Shown here in pieces: positions 27,899 through 36,002 of a stretch of DNA of 64,000 nucleotides. The DNA is from Stenotrophomonas sp. SAM-B. GTDB taxonomy: Bacteria > Pseudomonadota > Gammaproteobacteria > Xanthomonadales > Xanthomonadaceae. Location of the stretch: positions 186,001 through 250,000 of the forward strand of contig NZ_JABBXB010000004.1 in NCBI RefSeq assembly GCF_013387485.1, in the 5' to 3' direction. Every line of letters begins with the position of its first letter. Position 1 is the stretch's first letter. Position numbers and translations under genes: made by a program. The notes beneath the pieces were generated by a model. It made no database searches and was not told the origin of the DNA. It saw nothing but the letters and a program-made list of their open reading frames with translations.

Positions 27899-28774
27899 TT
27901 ACCTGCCTTCGGCGGCAGCCGGTGCAGCAAAACGCAGCTCGGCCTGGACCGGATAATGGTCCGACGGCAACACGCCACCGGGTGTCTGGTCCAGCGTGCT
28001 GAAGCGGTCCACGCTGAAGCCGCGCACCAGGATCCAGTCCAGTTCCACCGTCGGCGTACCGGTGAAATCGTGGAAGGTCAGGCGCGGGCCGTCGACCCTG
28101 CCGGCCAGCGTGCGTGCATCGCCCAGCGCGGCGGTGAATGCCTTGTAGGTGTCGCTGCCGGGCTCACTGTTGAAATCGCCGGTGACCACCACCGGGATGT
28201 CCTTGGGCAACGCCGCCAGGCGCGAGACGATCAATTTCGCACCGAGCACGCGACGCGGCTCATCCTCATCGCGGTAGGGCAGGTGGGTGTTGAACAGATA
28301 GAAGCGCTGGCCGTCGGCCTGCCGCTGGAACAGCGCCCAGGTCACCATGCGCGGGAACAGGTTGCCCCAGGTGATGCTGCCCGGCACGTCCGGCGTATCG
28401 GACAACCAAAAGTCCCCCGATTCCAGCACTTTCAGGCGCGCCGTGTCGTACAGCACGCCCATGTGTTCGTCGCCGTGGCCGCCGCGGCGGTCCTTGCCGA
28501 ACAGCGCATACCCGGGCAGGTGCTCAAACAGGTACGCGCCCTGTTTCTGCACCAGTTCCTGCGTGCCGATCACCTCGGGCTTCTGCTCACGGATCAGCGT
28601 GACCATCGCATCGCGGCGGTCTTCCCAGCGCTTGCCGGGGTCGGTATCGGCCGGCGTGCGGACGTTGAAGGACATCACCTTCAACGCAGCCGGTGCCTGC
28701 GCCCAGGCGGTACCCAGCGGGGCCGCGAGCATCATCAGGGCCAGCAGCGCGGGCCGATGGAAACGAGACAGCAT
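27899..28774 (-). CDS. Secreted endonuclease/exonuclease/phosphatase-family protein
   Basis: A 291-residue EEP-fold hydrolase with a signal peptide (RPALLALMMLAAPLGTAWA). Motifs follow: VMSFNVRTPADTDPGKRWEDRR, EVIGTQE (catalytic Glu), FNTHLPYRDEDEPRR, VVVTGDFNSEPGSD and LPSDHYPV (catalytic Asp-His). This form is typical of exported phosphodiesterases or nucleases acting on sugar-phosphates, lipids or DNA; the exact substrate is unclear. ATG 28774 has a good GGAGGG upstream; the ORF extending further is rejected. Confidence 0.88.
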   Translation of the reverse strand: MLSRFHRPALLALMMLAAPLGTAWAQAPAALKVMSFNVRTPADTDPGKRWEDRRDAMVTLIREQKPEVIGTQELVQKQGAYLFEHLPGYALFGKDRRGGHGDEHMGVLYDTARLKVLESGDFWLSDTPDVPGSITWGNLFPRMVTWALFQRQADGQRFYLFNTHLPYRDEDEPRRVLGAKLIVSRLAALPKDIPVVVTGDFNSEPGSDTYKAFTAALGDARTLAGRVDGPRLTFHDFTGTPTVELDWILVRGFSVDRFSTLDQTPGGVLPSDHYPVQAELRFAAPAAAEGR

Positions 28775-28907
28775 GTGGAATCCCTCCATTCCATGAAAAC
28801 GTTCCCAGAGGGTCGCATGGAAGGGCGGGGCAAGGCTATGCGCGACATGGCGGTTGAACGGGGAACGGGCCGGTTGCACGGCCCGTCCCCCTGCCGGCAA
28901 CCTGGAG

Positions 28908-29144
28908 TCAGTCGGCCGGCAGATACCACTGGCCGTTGTGGTCGATGTAGTACACCGACGTCCACACGCTGCCGTCGTCCTCGATATGCGTGACGGTGCA
29001 GCGTTGATGGGCGTAGGGGCCATTGGAGAGGCGGACGCAATCGGTGGTGGACGTCCCACGTCCCGCCGCGTCGGTCGTCGCGGCCGCCCCGATGCCACCC
29101 AACGCCATGACCAGTGCGGCCGTCGTGGCCAAATGCAGTTTCAT
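28908..29144 (-). CDS. Small exported protein, unknown function
   Basis: A 78-residue protein with a signal peptide (LATTAALVMALGGIGAAA) and a mature part of about 55 residues with two Cys (TDCVRLSNGPYAHQRCTVTHIEDDGSVWTSVYYIDHNGQWYLPAD), perhaps one disulfide. ATG 29144 is favoured because AAGGA lies 8 nt upstream; ATG 29150 would be too close to it. No known family. Confidence 0.65.
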   Translation of the reverse strand: MKLHLATTAALVMALGGIGAAATTDAAGRGTSTTDCVRLSNGPYAHQRCTVTHIEDDGSVWTSVYYIDHNGQWYLPAD

Positions 29145-29266
29145 CAGCATGATCCTTGCTCTCTGCAGTCGCGCACATGCGCATTGGATATCTATCACGG
29201 GGGCACCAGGCTTGTACACGTTGCGGCACTCCGCTTGAATGGCGCTACGCCTCGCTGGAGATCGCT

Positions 29267-29836
29267 GTGACCCGTTCGCCTGTTGCCGTGCCGCCCGGCG
29301 GCCACCCCGATGTGTCGCTGCGCTGGTTGCAGCCCGAAGACGCGCACGCGTGGTACGCGGTGCTGCGGCTGCCGGAGGTGACCGCCCAGACCAGCTGGTC
29401 GCTGGCCTCCGTCGAGGATCTGAAGCCGATCCTCGCTGCCTGCGGCCAGGATTCGTCCGCCTCCCAGGTGCGGCTGGCCATCGTCGACATCGAGGGTGCG
29501 CTGGCGGGCAGCATCGGTTTCCACAGCATCAACTCGCAGCATGGCACGGCCGAGATCGCCTACGAACTTGCACCGCACTACTGGCGGCGAGGTATCGCCA
29601 GTGCCGTCTGCAATGACGTGGTCGTGTGGGCCTGGCAGCGCTTCGGCTGGCAACGGATCCAGGCGTCGGTGCTGGATACCAATGCCGCCTCGGCAGGCGT
29701 GCTGCGCCGGTGTGGCTTCGACCTGGAAGGCCGCCTGCGCCGTTATCGCCGGGTCGCCGGCGTGTCGCGTGATTTCGACGTCTACTCCTGCCTCGCGGAG
29801 CCTTCCGGCGATGTGATCAGTTCGACAGCAGGATGA
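29267..29836 (+). CDS. RimJ/RimL-type GNAT N-acetyltransferase
   Basis: A 189-residue acetyltransferase. It shows the RimJ/L pattern: VSLRWLQPEDAHAWYAVLRLPEV, AIVDIEGALAGSIGFHSI, AEIAYELAPHYWRRGIASAVCNDVVVWAWQRFGWQRIQASVLDTNAASAGVLRRCGFDLEGRLRRYRRV. The WRRGIAS loop binds acetyl-CoA. It may acetylate a protein N-terminus, an antibiotic or another amine. The GTG start 29267 has GGAG 6 nt upstream. Its 3' end overlaps the convergent membrane-protein gene by 20 bp. Confidence 0.88.
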   Translation: MTRSPVAVPPGGHPDVSLRWLQPEDAHAWYAVLRLPEVTAQTSWSLASVEDLKPILAACGQDSSASQVRLAIVDIEGALAGSIGFHSINSQHGTAEIAYELAPHYWRRGIASAVCNDVVVWAWQRFGWQRIQASVLDTNAASAGVLRRCGFDLEGRLRRYRRVAGVSRDFDVYSCLAEPSGDVISSTAG

Positions 29837-30485
29837 TCCCGAGCGTGAGGTTGATCAGCGAGCCCAGTACCAGCACCCACGCCGTGGAGAGAATCGTGTT
29901 GAGCCAGGAACGCTGCAGTGCGACCTTCAACCAGCGGGCCTGCACCACCGCGTACCACAGCGCGGCGATTACGCCGACGATGATGCCGAGCACGGTCGAC
30001 AGCTCGCCCGGGAGCCGCACGAACACCATGCTTGTGGACAGTGTCACCGCGAAGGGCGCGGTCAGGTAGCACTGCATGAAAAACGGCCGGCGCAGCGACT
30101 CGCGGGTCAGCGCCACGTGTTTGCGCCGCAGCAGGTGCGTGGTGGTCACCAGGGGCCAGATCGCGAAAGTAATCGAGCGGTACAGCAGCAGGCTTTCCTC
30201 ATTGCCGAAGACCGAGCGCGACAGTGCCCCGGTGCCGACGATCTGCTGGTGCAGCATCAGCTCGACGCCGTGTGCGACCAGCACCGCCAGCATCAGGAAC
30301 ATCGGCGGACTGATCGCATCGTCGAACTGATGCTCCAGTTTTTCCTTCAGCTCGGTATCCACGTACTGCGCCATCCGCCGCGGATGCACGATCACCCGAT
30401 ACAGCGTGCGCGGGAAGAACAGGAACCAGGTACACAGCTCGTAGAGAAACTCTTCCAGCGACCGCAGCAGTTTGAGGAAGTCCAT
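29817..30485 (-). CDS. Inner-membrane protein, about four to five TM segments
   Basis: A 222-residue integral membrane protein. An N-terminal amphipathic region (LRSLEEFLYELCTWFLFFPRTLYRVIVHP) is followed by hydrophobic spans such as PPMFLMLAVLVAHGVELML, AIWPLVTT, LGIIVGVIAALWYAVV and AWVLVLGSLINLTLGIILL. Function unknown. It overlaps the convergent GNAT gene's 3' end by 20 bp. Confidence 0.8.
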   Translation of the reverse strand: MDFLKLLRSLEEFLYELCTWFLFFPRTLYRVIVHPRRMAQYVDTELKEKLEHQFDDAISPPMFLMLAVLVAHGVELMLHQQIVGTGALSRSVFGNEESLLLYRSITFAIWPLVTTTHLLRRKHVALTRESLRRPFFMQCYLTAPFAVTLSTSMVFVRLPGELSTVLGIIVGVIAALWYAVVQARWLKVALQRSWLNTILSTAWVLVLGSLINLTLGIILLSN

Positions 30486-30540
30486 CCCGGGGTCCTTGCG
30501 AGGAAGCAGCCGACAACGCCGAGGATACCCGGGGAAGGGC

Positions 30541-30951
30541 TCAGCGGATGGCGACCGTCAGGCTGTGCGGCGCTTTTTCGCCACGGCGCGCCTGCGCGCG
30601 CATCTGGTAGACCTGCACGACATAGGTGCCGGTGGTCGGCAAGGTGCCGCTCCAGCGCCGCTTCTCATCGTTGCCGCCCAGCGCCTCACCCTGGCCGGGT
30701 ACCACGCCGGGGGCGAACACGTTGAAGCTGGCATTCGGGCTGCCATCGATCGTCACCGCCATGGTCTGGCCGGCGCGCGCCGCGATCGTGTAACGGACGG
30801 TCTCATAGCTGGACAGCGTGCCGCGCAGCGTGGCGCTGCTGGCACCTTTGGTGAAATGCACCGGCGTGGTGGTGACCTTGTCCGCCGCGGTGGCCAGCAT
30901 CGGTGTCACGGCGAGCAGGGTGGTCAACAGCAGTGAACGGAACGGTGTCAT
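30541..30951 (-). CDS. Small exported beta-rich protein, unknown function
   Basis: A 136-residue secreted protein: signal peptide (SLLLTTLLAVTPMLATA), then a compact beta-sandwich-like domain (VHFTKGASSATLRGTLSSYETVRYTIAARAGQTMAVTIDGSPNASFNVFAPG...TGTYVVQVYQMRAQARRGEKAPHSLTVAI). The AGQTMAVTI and TGTYVVQVYQ stretches resemble PPC-type or lysozyme-inhibitor-like extracellular domains, but I cannot assign it firmly. Confidence 0.75.
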   Translation of the reverse strand: MTPFRSLLLTTLLAVTPMLATAADKVTTTPVHFTKGASSATLRGTLSSYETVRYTIAARAGQTMAVTIDGSPNASFNVFAPGVVPGQGEALGGNDEKRRWSGTLPTTGTYVVQVYQMRAQARRGEKAPHSLTVAIR

Positions 30952-31078
30952 GGCAGGTCCTCGGTGGCCCGGCAGGGGCGTGTCGTGCCGAGCATGATTG
31001 CGCGCCGATCAAGGGACTGTGGATGCTTCGTGGCTGGATTCCCCGGCACCGCCCAGGGTTACCGGCTACCATGCGCGC

Positions 31079-31414
31079 ATGAGCATCCCCGTACCGGACA
31101 GCAGCGTGCCAAGGCTGCTGGGTTTCGACGTCCCGACACTGCAGACCCGTGTCGATCATGGTGCGGACGAAGCCATCGTAGCGATGCTCGATGTCATTCC
31201 CGATGCGCACTGGTTGAAACTGTTCGACGAGCGCGTCGCCGCGCTGAAGGGCGAACTGGGCCTGGCCGGCGTCGAACTGGACGGCACCTCGATCCTGTTC
31301 TTCGGCTCCATCGCCGACAGCCGCCGCCTGGCGTCCGCCGTATCGGCACTGATCAATGCCATCAACATGGAAGTGGCCGGGCACAACGAGCCCTTCCAGC
31401 CGCCCGCGCCGTAG
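31079..31414 (+). CDS. Hypothetical protein, 111 residues
   Basis: A cytosolic acidic protein, MSIPVPDSSVPRLLGFDVPTLQTRVDHG..., with a segment HWLKLFDERVAALKGELGLAGVELDGTSILFFGSIADSRRLASAVSALINAIN. No family recognised. ATG 31079 is chosen; the longer reading begins in the intergenic region. Confidence 0.6.
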   Translation: MSIPVPDSSVPRLLGFDVPTLQTRVDHGADEAIVAMLDVIPDAHWLKLFDERVAALKGELGLAGVELDGTSILFFGSIADSRRLASAVSALINAINMEVAGHNEPFQPPAP

Positions 31415-31418
31415 GCGG

Positions 31419-31697
31419 TCAGGAATCGATGCGGCAGGGGCGCAGCCGCAGCGTACTGCTCTTCCCGGCTGACCCGGTGGCGGGGCAGGGGGACGGGCAG
31501 CTGCCGCGGATTTCGGTCACCCACATCACCATCATCCCGACGATACGGTTGGCATCGGCCGGCCACTGCGTGACCAGCCGATCGTGGATCTGGTCGTATA
31601 CCGCCCAACGCTGGGCGGCCGACCGGCCGCCTGTCCAGCACTGTTCCAGCTCGGCGTGTGCCTGCCGAAATGCCTCTTTCTGTCCGTCCATAGCCAT
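31419..31697 (-). CDS. Hypothetical small protein, 92 residues
   Basis: The reading frame opens MAMDGQKEAFRQAHAELEQCWTGGRSAAQRWAVYDQIHDRLVTQWPADANRIVGMMVMWVTEIRG, which has the composition of a real small cytosolic protein. A much longer in-frame extension across the MFS gene on the other strand is a GC artefact. Convergent with the 111-aa gene, with only 4 bp between the stops. Confidence 0.5.
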   Translation of the reverse strand: MAMDGQKEAFRQAHAELEQCWTGGRSAAQRWAVYDQIHDRLVTQWPADANRIVGMMVMWVTEIRGSCPSPCPATGSAGKSSTLRLRPCRIDS

Positions 31698-31860
31698 CCC
31701 CGACACCGTGCGGACCGGACAGGCGCGCCTGCCCGGGTGAGCCCCCCTGCCATCGAACAAACGCGAATGGGCGGGCCGGGCGGCCACGTCCGGGTGGCGC
31801 ACCGACGCGCCCTCCGCAGCCTGAACACCCGAGCTGCAGAGGGTTCTTAACAAAACAGGA

Positions 31861-31877
31861 CGTACTGTATAGTTACG
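31861..31877 (+). promoter_or_regulatory. Candidate operator of the MFS/TetR pair
   Basis: CGTACTGTATAGTTACG, with CGTA/TACG arms and an inner ACT-GTAT-AGT dyad, lies 28 bp before the MFS start in an otherwise GC-rich region. A TetR regulator encoded in the same operon is the natural candidate to bind it. Confidence 0.35.
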
Positions 31878-31904
31878 ACCCCGCCCGATCCGTTTGCCTC
31901 CCCC

Positions 31905-33410
31905 ATGACCCCGACCAAGACCCAGCGCTGGAGCCTGCTCCTCACCGTCGCCGCCGGCCTGCTGCTGATCACGCTCGACAATTCGGTGCTGTACACCGCC
32001 TTGCCGACCCTGACCGCCGAGCTCGGCGCCACGCCGCTGCAGGGCCTGTGGATCATCAACGCCTACCCGCTGGTGATGGCGGGCCTGCTGCTGGGGGCGG
32101 GCACCCTGGGGGACCGCCTGGGTCATCGCCGGATGTTCCTGATCGGCCTGGTGGTCTTCGGCATCGCCTCGCTGCTCGCCGCGTTCGCCCCGGATGCCGA
32201 CCTGCTGATCGGGGCCCGCGCGCTGCTCGCGGTGGGTGCCGCGGCGATGATGCCGGCCACCCTGGCGCTGATCAGCCTGACCTTCGAAGACGAGCGCGAG
32301 CGCAACCTGGCGATCGCGGTCTGGGGCTGCATCTCCATCATCGGCGCGGCACTCGGCCCGATCGTCGGCGGCGTGCTGTTGGCGCATTTCTGGTGGGGCT
32401 CGGTGTTCCTCATCAACGTGCCGATCGTGCTGCTGGCCCTGGTCGGTGCGGTGCTGTTCGCGCCGCACGGCACGCCCGATGCGAGCAGGCCGTGGGATAT
32501 GTTCTCCTCGCTGCTCAGCCTGGTGGCCTTGTCCGGCCTGGTGGTGGCGATCAAGGAGATCGCGCATGCACCGCCGAACTGGCCGCTGGCCGGTGGGGCC
32601 GCGCTGACCTTCGTTGTCGGCCTGGTGCTGTTCCTGCGTCGCCAGCGTCGCCTGCCGTACCCGATGCTCGACGTGGCCATCTTCCGCAACGCGCCGTTCC
32701 TGGCCGGCGTGCTCTCGGCCGCGTTCGCGATGTTCGCCATCGCGGGCCTGCAGCTGCTGACCACCCAGCGTTTCCAGCTGGTGGCGGATTACACGCCGCT
32801 GCAGGCGGGTCTGCTGGTCTCGGTGGTCGCGCTCGGCTGCCTGCCCAGCGCGATCTTCGGCGGTGCGTTCCTGCACCGCGTCGGGCTGCTGCCCTTGATC
32901 ACCGGTGGCCTCGGCGTCGGCACCGCGGGCGTGCTGCTGGTGGCGACGACCTTCGGTGCCGACCTGGGCTGGACCGTTGCCGGGCTGCTGCTCACCGGGC
33001 TGGGCATGGGCGCGACGATTTCGGTCGCCTCCACCGCGATCATCGGCAACGTGCCGCATCATCGCGCCGGCATGGCGTCGTCGGTGGAGGAGGTCTCCTA
33101 TGAGTTCGGCAGCCTGTTCGCGGTTTCGCTGCTGGGCAGCCTGATCGCCGCGCTTTACTCGGCCACCGTGTCGCTGCCGGACGGCGTGGATGCCGGTGCC
33201 GGTGAGAGCATCCAGCAGGCGTTTGCCCTGGCGGCCCGGCCGGGCGCTGACGCGGGGTGGCTCGCTGCCGCTGCCAGCGCCTACGACGCCAGCTATGTTT
33301 GGGTACTGTATATGATTGCCGCCGTGCTGCTGGTCGGCACGGTCATCACGGGCGTGCTGCTGCGCCGCCATGGCCCCGGCACGGCCACCACCGTCTCCCA
33401 CGCCCACTGA
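31905..33410 (+). CDS. MFS multidrug exporter, DHA2 (QacA/SmvA-like)
   Basis: A 501-residue inner-membrane proton/drug antiporter with about 14 TM segments. It shows motif D1-like LDNSVLYTALPTLTAELGA, motif A GTLGDRLGHRRMFLIG, and motif C-like GAALGPIVGGVLLAHFWWGSVFLINVPI. The start sequence resembles SmvA/QacA exporters of cationic biocides and dyes. A TetR-family gene starts 5 nt after its stop, so the two form an operon and the regulator probably controls its own transcript. Confidence 0.9.
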   Translation: MTPTKTQRWSLLLTVAAGLLLITLDNSVLYTALPTLTAELGATPLQGLWIINAYPLVMAGLLLGAGTLGDRLGHRRMFLIGLVVFGIASLLAAFAPDADLLIGARALLAVGAAAMMPATLALISLTFEDERERNLAIAVWGCISIIGAALGPIVGGVLLAHFWWGSVFLINVPIVLLALVGAVLFAPHGTPDASRPWDMFSSLLSLVALSGLVVAIKEIAHAPPNWPLAGGAALTFVVGLVLFLRRQRRLPYPMLDVAIFRNAPFLAGVLSAAFAMFAIAGLQLLTTQRFQLVADYTPLQAGLLVSVVALGCLPSAIFGGAFLHRVGLLPLITGGLGVGTAGVLLVATTFGADLGWTVAGLLLTGLGMGATISVASTAIIGNVPHHRAGMASSVEEVSYEFGSLFAVSLLGSLIAALYSATVSLPDGVDAGAGESIQQAFALAARPGADAGWLAAAASAYDASYVWVLYMIAAVLLVGTVITGVLLRRHGPGTATTVSHAH

Positions 33411-33414
33411 GCCC

Positions 33415-33966
33415 ATGCGCCCGAGCAACCGAATCAACATCCTCGATGCCGCCGTCCGCGTGATCGAACGCGACGGCATCACCGCGCTCACCTTCGAAGC
33501 GGTCGCCACCGAATCCGGCATCGCCCGGGGCGGGTTGCTGTACCACTTCCCCTCGCGCGACGCGCTGCTGCAGGGCATCCACCAGCACCTGGCCAGCGTG
33601 TGGGAGGCAAGCATGATCGGTGCCGCCGGCAAGCCGGCCGAGGCCGCGGGGAGGACCGAACGCTACCAGGCCTACGCACTCACTTGTGCCCAGACCGCCA
33701 GCCGGGCGGAGCTGCAGCTGATGTTCGATGCAGCCGCCACCGACGAGAACATGCAGCCCTGGACCACGGTGGTGGAGCGCTGGTCGCCGCCCACGCCGCA
33801 GGACCTGAGCGACCCGTCCGCGCTGGACCTGTTCATCGCCAAGCTCGCCGCCGACGGCATGTGGGTGTTCGAAGCGCTCTCGCGCTCGCGGCTGGCACCC
33901 GAGGTGCGGCAGGCCATCGCCGACCGGCTGGCGCAGTCGATCGCGGCGGCCTCGACGACAGCGTGA
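33415..33966 (+). CDS. TetR-family transcriptional regulator
   Basis: A 183-residue repressor: NRINILDAAVRVIERDGITALTFEAVATESGIARGGLLYHFPSRDALLQGI is a typical TetR HTH domain, and the rest is a helical ligand domain. It starts 5 nt after the MFS exporter stop. ATG 33415 begins just before the HTH. Confidence 0.9.
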   Translation: MRPSNRINILDAAVRVIERDGITALTFEAVATESGIARGGLLYHFPSRDALLQGIHQHLASVWEASMIGAAGKPAEAAGRTERYQAYALTCAQTASRAELQLMFDAAATDENMQPWTTVVERWSPPTPQDLSDPSALDLFIAKLAADGMWVFEALSRSRLAPEVRQAIADRLAQSIAAASTTA

Positions 33967-34021
33967 TGCCCGCCATGCGGGTAACCTTGGCGGTTCACTT
34001 CTTGAATGACGGGTCCGCCTG

Positions 34022-34333
34022 ATGGATTACCAACTTGTGATCAAGTTCTGGCGCAAGTCGCTGGACGATGAGGCCTTCCTGGCGACGCTGGAGGCCGAGC
34101 TGACCACCGCGCTCGGCAAGACCGCGACGCTGGATGGCTATGACGTCAGCGCGAAGGAGATCAACCTTTTCATGTTCACCGCGGATCCGCGCCCGACGTT
34201 CCGGAAGACCAAGGATGTGCTGGAGAGGTTGGGAGTGCTGCACAGTGTGTCTGCGGCGTACCGGCTGGTGGGCGGCGCGCAGTTCACCTCGGTGTGGCCG
34301 CTGCGGATGGCGCGGAAGTTTACGTTGCCGTGA
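34022..34333 (+). CDS. Hypothetical protein, 103 residues
   Basis: MDYQLVIKFWRKSLDDEAFLATLEAELTTALGKTATLDGYDVSAKEINLFMFTADPRPTFRKTKDVLERLGVLHSVSAAYRLVGGAQFTSVWP... A small cytosolic alpha/beta protein with typical coding composition. Function unknown. Confidence 0.7.
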   Translation: MDYQLVIKFWRKSLDDEAFLATLEAELTTALGKTATLDGYDVSAKEINLFMFTADPRPTFRKTKDVLERLGVLHSVSAAYRLVGGAQFTSVWPLRMARKFTLP

Positions 34334-34357
34334 GGGGCTCCTGTCGGTCAGGGCGTT

Positions 34358-34393
34358 CCCGTCACTCCGGTTGATCCCGTCACTCCGGTTGAT
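34358..34393 (+). repeat. Tandem repeat, two perfect 18-bp units
   Basis: CCCGTCACTCCGGTTGAT is repeated twice in tandem (34358-34375, 34376-34393), followed by a partial third unit (CCGATTCCGGTT). It lies 56 bp upstream of the esterase-like gene start. Confidence 0.85.
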
Positions 34394-34448
34394 CCGATTC
34401 CGGTTCGCTGGCGGCTATGCTCGCTGCTTTCCATCGATGGATCGCTCC

Positions 34449-35291
34449 ATGCGCCTATTCGTGCTGTCCTTGTTGCTGCTTACCGCGTTCGTTGCACCCT
34501 CGCTGGCTGCCGAGCTGGTCCCGTCCGCACCCAGCGCGCCGCTGGTGATCGGTGAAACGTTCACGGTGCAGTCGAAGGTGCTGGGTGAGACCCGCCGCAT
34601 CAACGTGTACCGTCCGCGGCCATGGGGACTGGACCCCAAAGAGCCGCTTCCGGTGATCTACATGCCCGACGGCGGCATCGAGGAGGATTTCCTGCACGTG
34701 GCGGGCCTGGTGCAGGTGCTGTCCGGCAATGGCAGCATCCGTCCATTCCTTCTGGTCGGCATCGAGAACACCGAGCGTCGCCGTGATATGACCGGCCCCA
34801 GTAGCGATCCCGAGGACAGGAAAATCGCCCCGCGCATCGGTGGGTCAGCTGCGTACCGTGCGTTCCTGCGCGATGAGCTGATGCCGGAAGTGCGCCAGCG
34901 CTATGCAACCACCGACGAGCGGGCGCTGATCGGCGAATCGCTGGCGGGCCTGTTCGTGGTCGAGACGCTGCTGCAGGAACCCACGCTGTTCAGCAGCTAC
35001 ATCGCGATCGACCCCAGCCTGTGGTGGAACCGGGGGCAGTTGCTGGCTGATGCACCGAAGCAACTGGCGGCCGCCCGCCAAGCGGAGCCGCGGGTGTTCC
35101 TGGCCAGCAGCGGTCAGCCGCAACTGGCGGCCACCACGCTGCAGTTCTCGGCGCTGCTGCAGCAGGCTTCGCCCTCGCTGTTGGTGAAGTACCAGCCGAT
35201 GCCGGACGAGACCCACGCCACGATCTATCACCCGGCGGCCCTGCAGGCGTTGCGCACGATGTTTCCGGCGCCAGCGTCTGCCTCGCCATAA
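34449..35291 (+). CDS. Secreted alpha/beta-hydrolase, putative esterase (IroE/Fes-like)
   Basis: A 280-residue exported hydrolase: signal peptide (FVLSLLLLTAFVAPSLAA), then INVYRPRPWGLDPKEPLPVIYMPDGG (oxyanion region), DELMPEVRQRYATTDERALIGESLAGLFVVETLL (nucleophile elbow GESLAG), YIAIDPSLWWN, and a late HATIYHPA likely supplying the catalytic His. This pattern is that of putative esterases (esterase D / siderophore esterase family). ATG 34449 is chosen; ATG 34437 is an alternative four codons upstream. Confidence 0.85.
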   Translation: MRLFVLSLLLLTAFVAPSLAAELVPSAPSAPLVIGETFTVQSKVLGETRRINVYRPRPWGLDPKEPLPVIYMPDGGIEEDFLHVAGLVQVLSGNGSIRPFLLVGIENTERRRDMTGPSSDPEDRKIAPRIGGSAAYRAFLRDELMPEVRQRYATTDERALIGESLAGLFVVETLLQEPTLFSSYIAIDPSLWWNRGQLLADAPKQLAAARQAEPRVFLASSGQPQLAATTLQFSALLQQASPSLLVKYQPMPDETHATIYHPAALQALRTMFPAPASASP

Positions 35292-35305
35292 GCAGTGGCC
35301 TGGCA

Positions 35306-35395
35306 CCGGACAACAAAAAAGCCGGAACCCCTTGTTTGACGGGAGGTTCCGGCTTTCTGTGGTCCTTGTGGGACCGTCTAATGGTGGAGGTGGGC
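35306..35395. repeat. Distal attachment-site repeat of the ssrA island (90 bp)
   Basis: Identical over 90 bp to 40764-40853. It contains the last 14 nt of the tmRNA gene (acceptor stem and CCA) plus the full ssrA terminator and a further short stretch. It marks the outer boundary of a mobile element integrated at ssrA. Confidence 0.9.
35315..35356 (-). terminator. Displaced copy of the ssrA terminator
   Basis: AAAGCCGGAACC / GGTTCCGGCTTT stem with a T-run on the minus-strand reading. It is an exact copy of the ssrA terminator at 40773-40814, now separated from the gene by the island. In the plus direction it may weakly terminate the esterase transcript. Confidence 0.65.
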
Positions 35396-35420
35396 TCTAC
35401 CTTACTCGCGCCGACAACCC

Positions 35421-35690
35421 TTATGCGGCAAGGGAGGCGCGCCGGAAGCCGCCTGTACCCCCAGCCGTACCCCAAGTTTCGTTGCCAAGATTCCGCTCCG
35501 AAACTCGCTCCGAAATCCACGCCTCAGCCTCGGATTCCGCCCACCGAACCGAGCTCAAGGTGACCGGTTTGGGGAAAGATCCGGCCGACATGCGCGAGTA
35601 GAGGGTCGACCTCGACAGGCCGACCCGGTCTTGGACCTCGCTTCTGCGGAGCAGGCGGCGTGAGGTAAGCGATTGCACGTTGCTGGTCAT
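35421..35690 (-). CDS. AlpA-family phage/island transcriptional regulator
   Basis: An 89-residue protein with an excisionase-type HTH: RRLLRRSEVQDRVGLSRSTLYSRMSAGSFPKPVTLSSVRWAESEAEAWISERV. This is the AlpA pattern seen next to P4-like integrases, where it regulates integrase or excision. ATG 35690 starts MTSNVQSL. Its start overlaps the upstream 82-aa gene (ATGA), so the two are coupled. Confidence 0.85.
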   Translation of the reverse strand: MTSNVQSLTSRRLLRRSEVQDRVGLSRSTLYSRMSAGSFPKPVTLSSVRWAESEAEAWISERVSERNLGNETWGTAGGTGGFRRASLAA

Positions 35691-35935
35691 CTTCTCTCCT
35701 TCGCCGCGGTGCGCGGCTGAATCACTGCAGGAGTTCGGGAGGGCCCGCTTGCCGCTGCGACCGTGACCTTCAGCGCCTCGGCCACGTCGCCGGCGCTCAG
35801 ATGGTGCAACGCCAGACCGCGTGCCTCCCATGCGCGGAGCGTGGCCGGGCGAGCCTTGGCCACGTCCACTCCGGATATGCTGGCCAGTTCGTGGCCGACC
35901 TGACGGTGATCGGTGTTGAGCAGCTGGTCAGCCAT
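35687..35935 (-). CDS. Small island protein coupled to the AlpA regulator, unknown function
   Basis: An 82-residue protein starting MADQLLNTDHRQVGHELASISGVDVAKARPATLRAWEARGLALHHLSAGDVAEALKV. It ends by overlapping the AlpA start. ATG 35935 has AAGGGA upstream; a longer start (35980) is possible. No recognised family; the position suggests an island regulatory protein. Confidence 0.6.
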   Translation of the reverse strand: MADQLLNTDHRQVGHELASISGVDVAKARPATLRAWEARGLALHHLSAGDVAEALKVTVAAASGPSRTPAVIQPRTAAKERR

Positions 35936-36002
35936 GGGCGGGATTCCCTTCACGTAAAGCCGTGGCAGAATGCCGGCCATTCCACGGATCGATCAAGGAA
36001 GA

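Noticed and set aside
31698..33632. Long minus-strand extension of the 92-aa gene across the MFS exporter
   Set aside because: Only the first 92 residues from 31697 look natural; the rest is antisense to a clear transporter.
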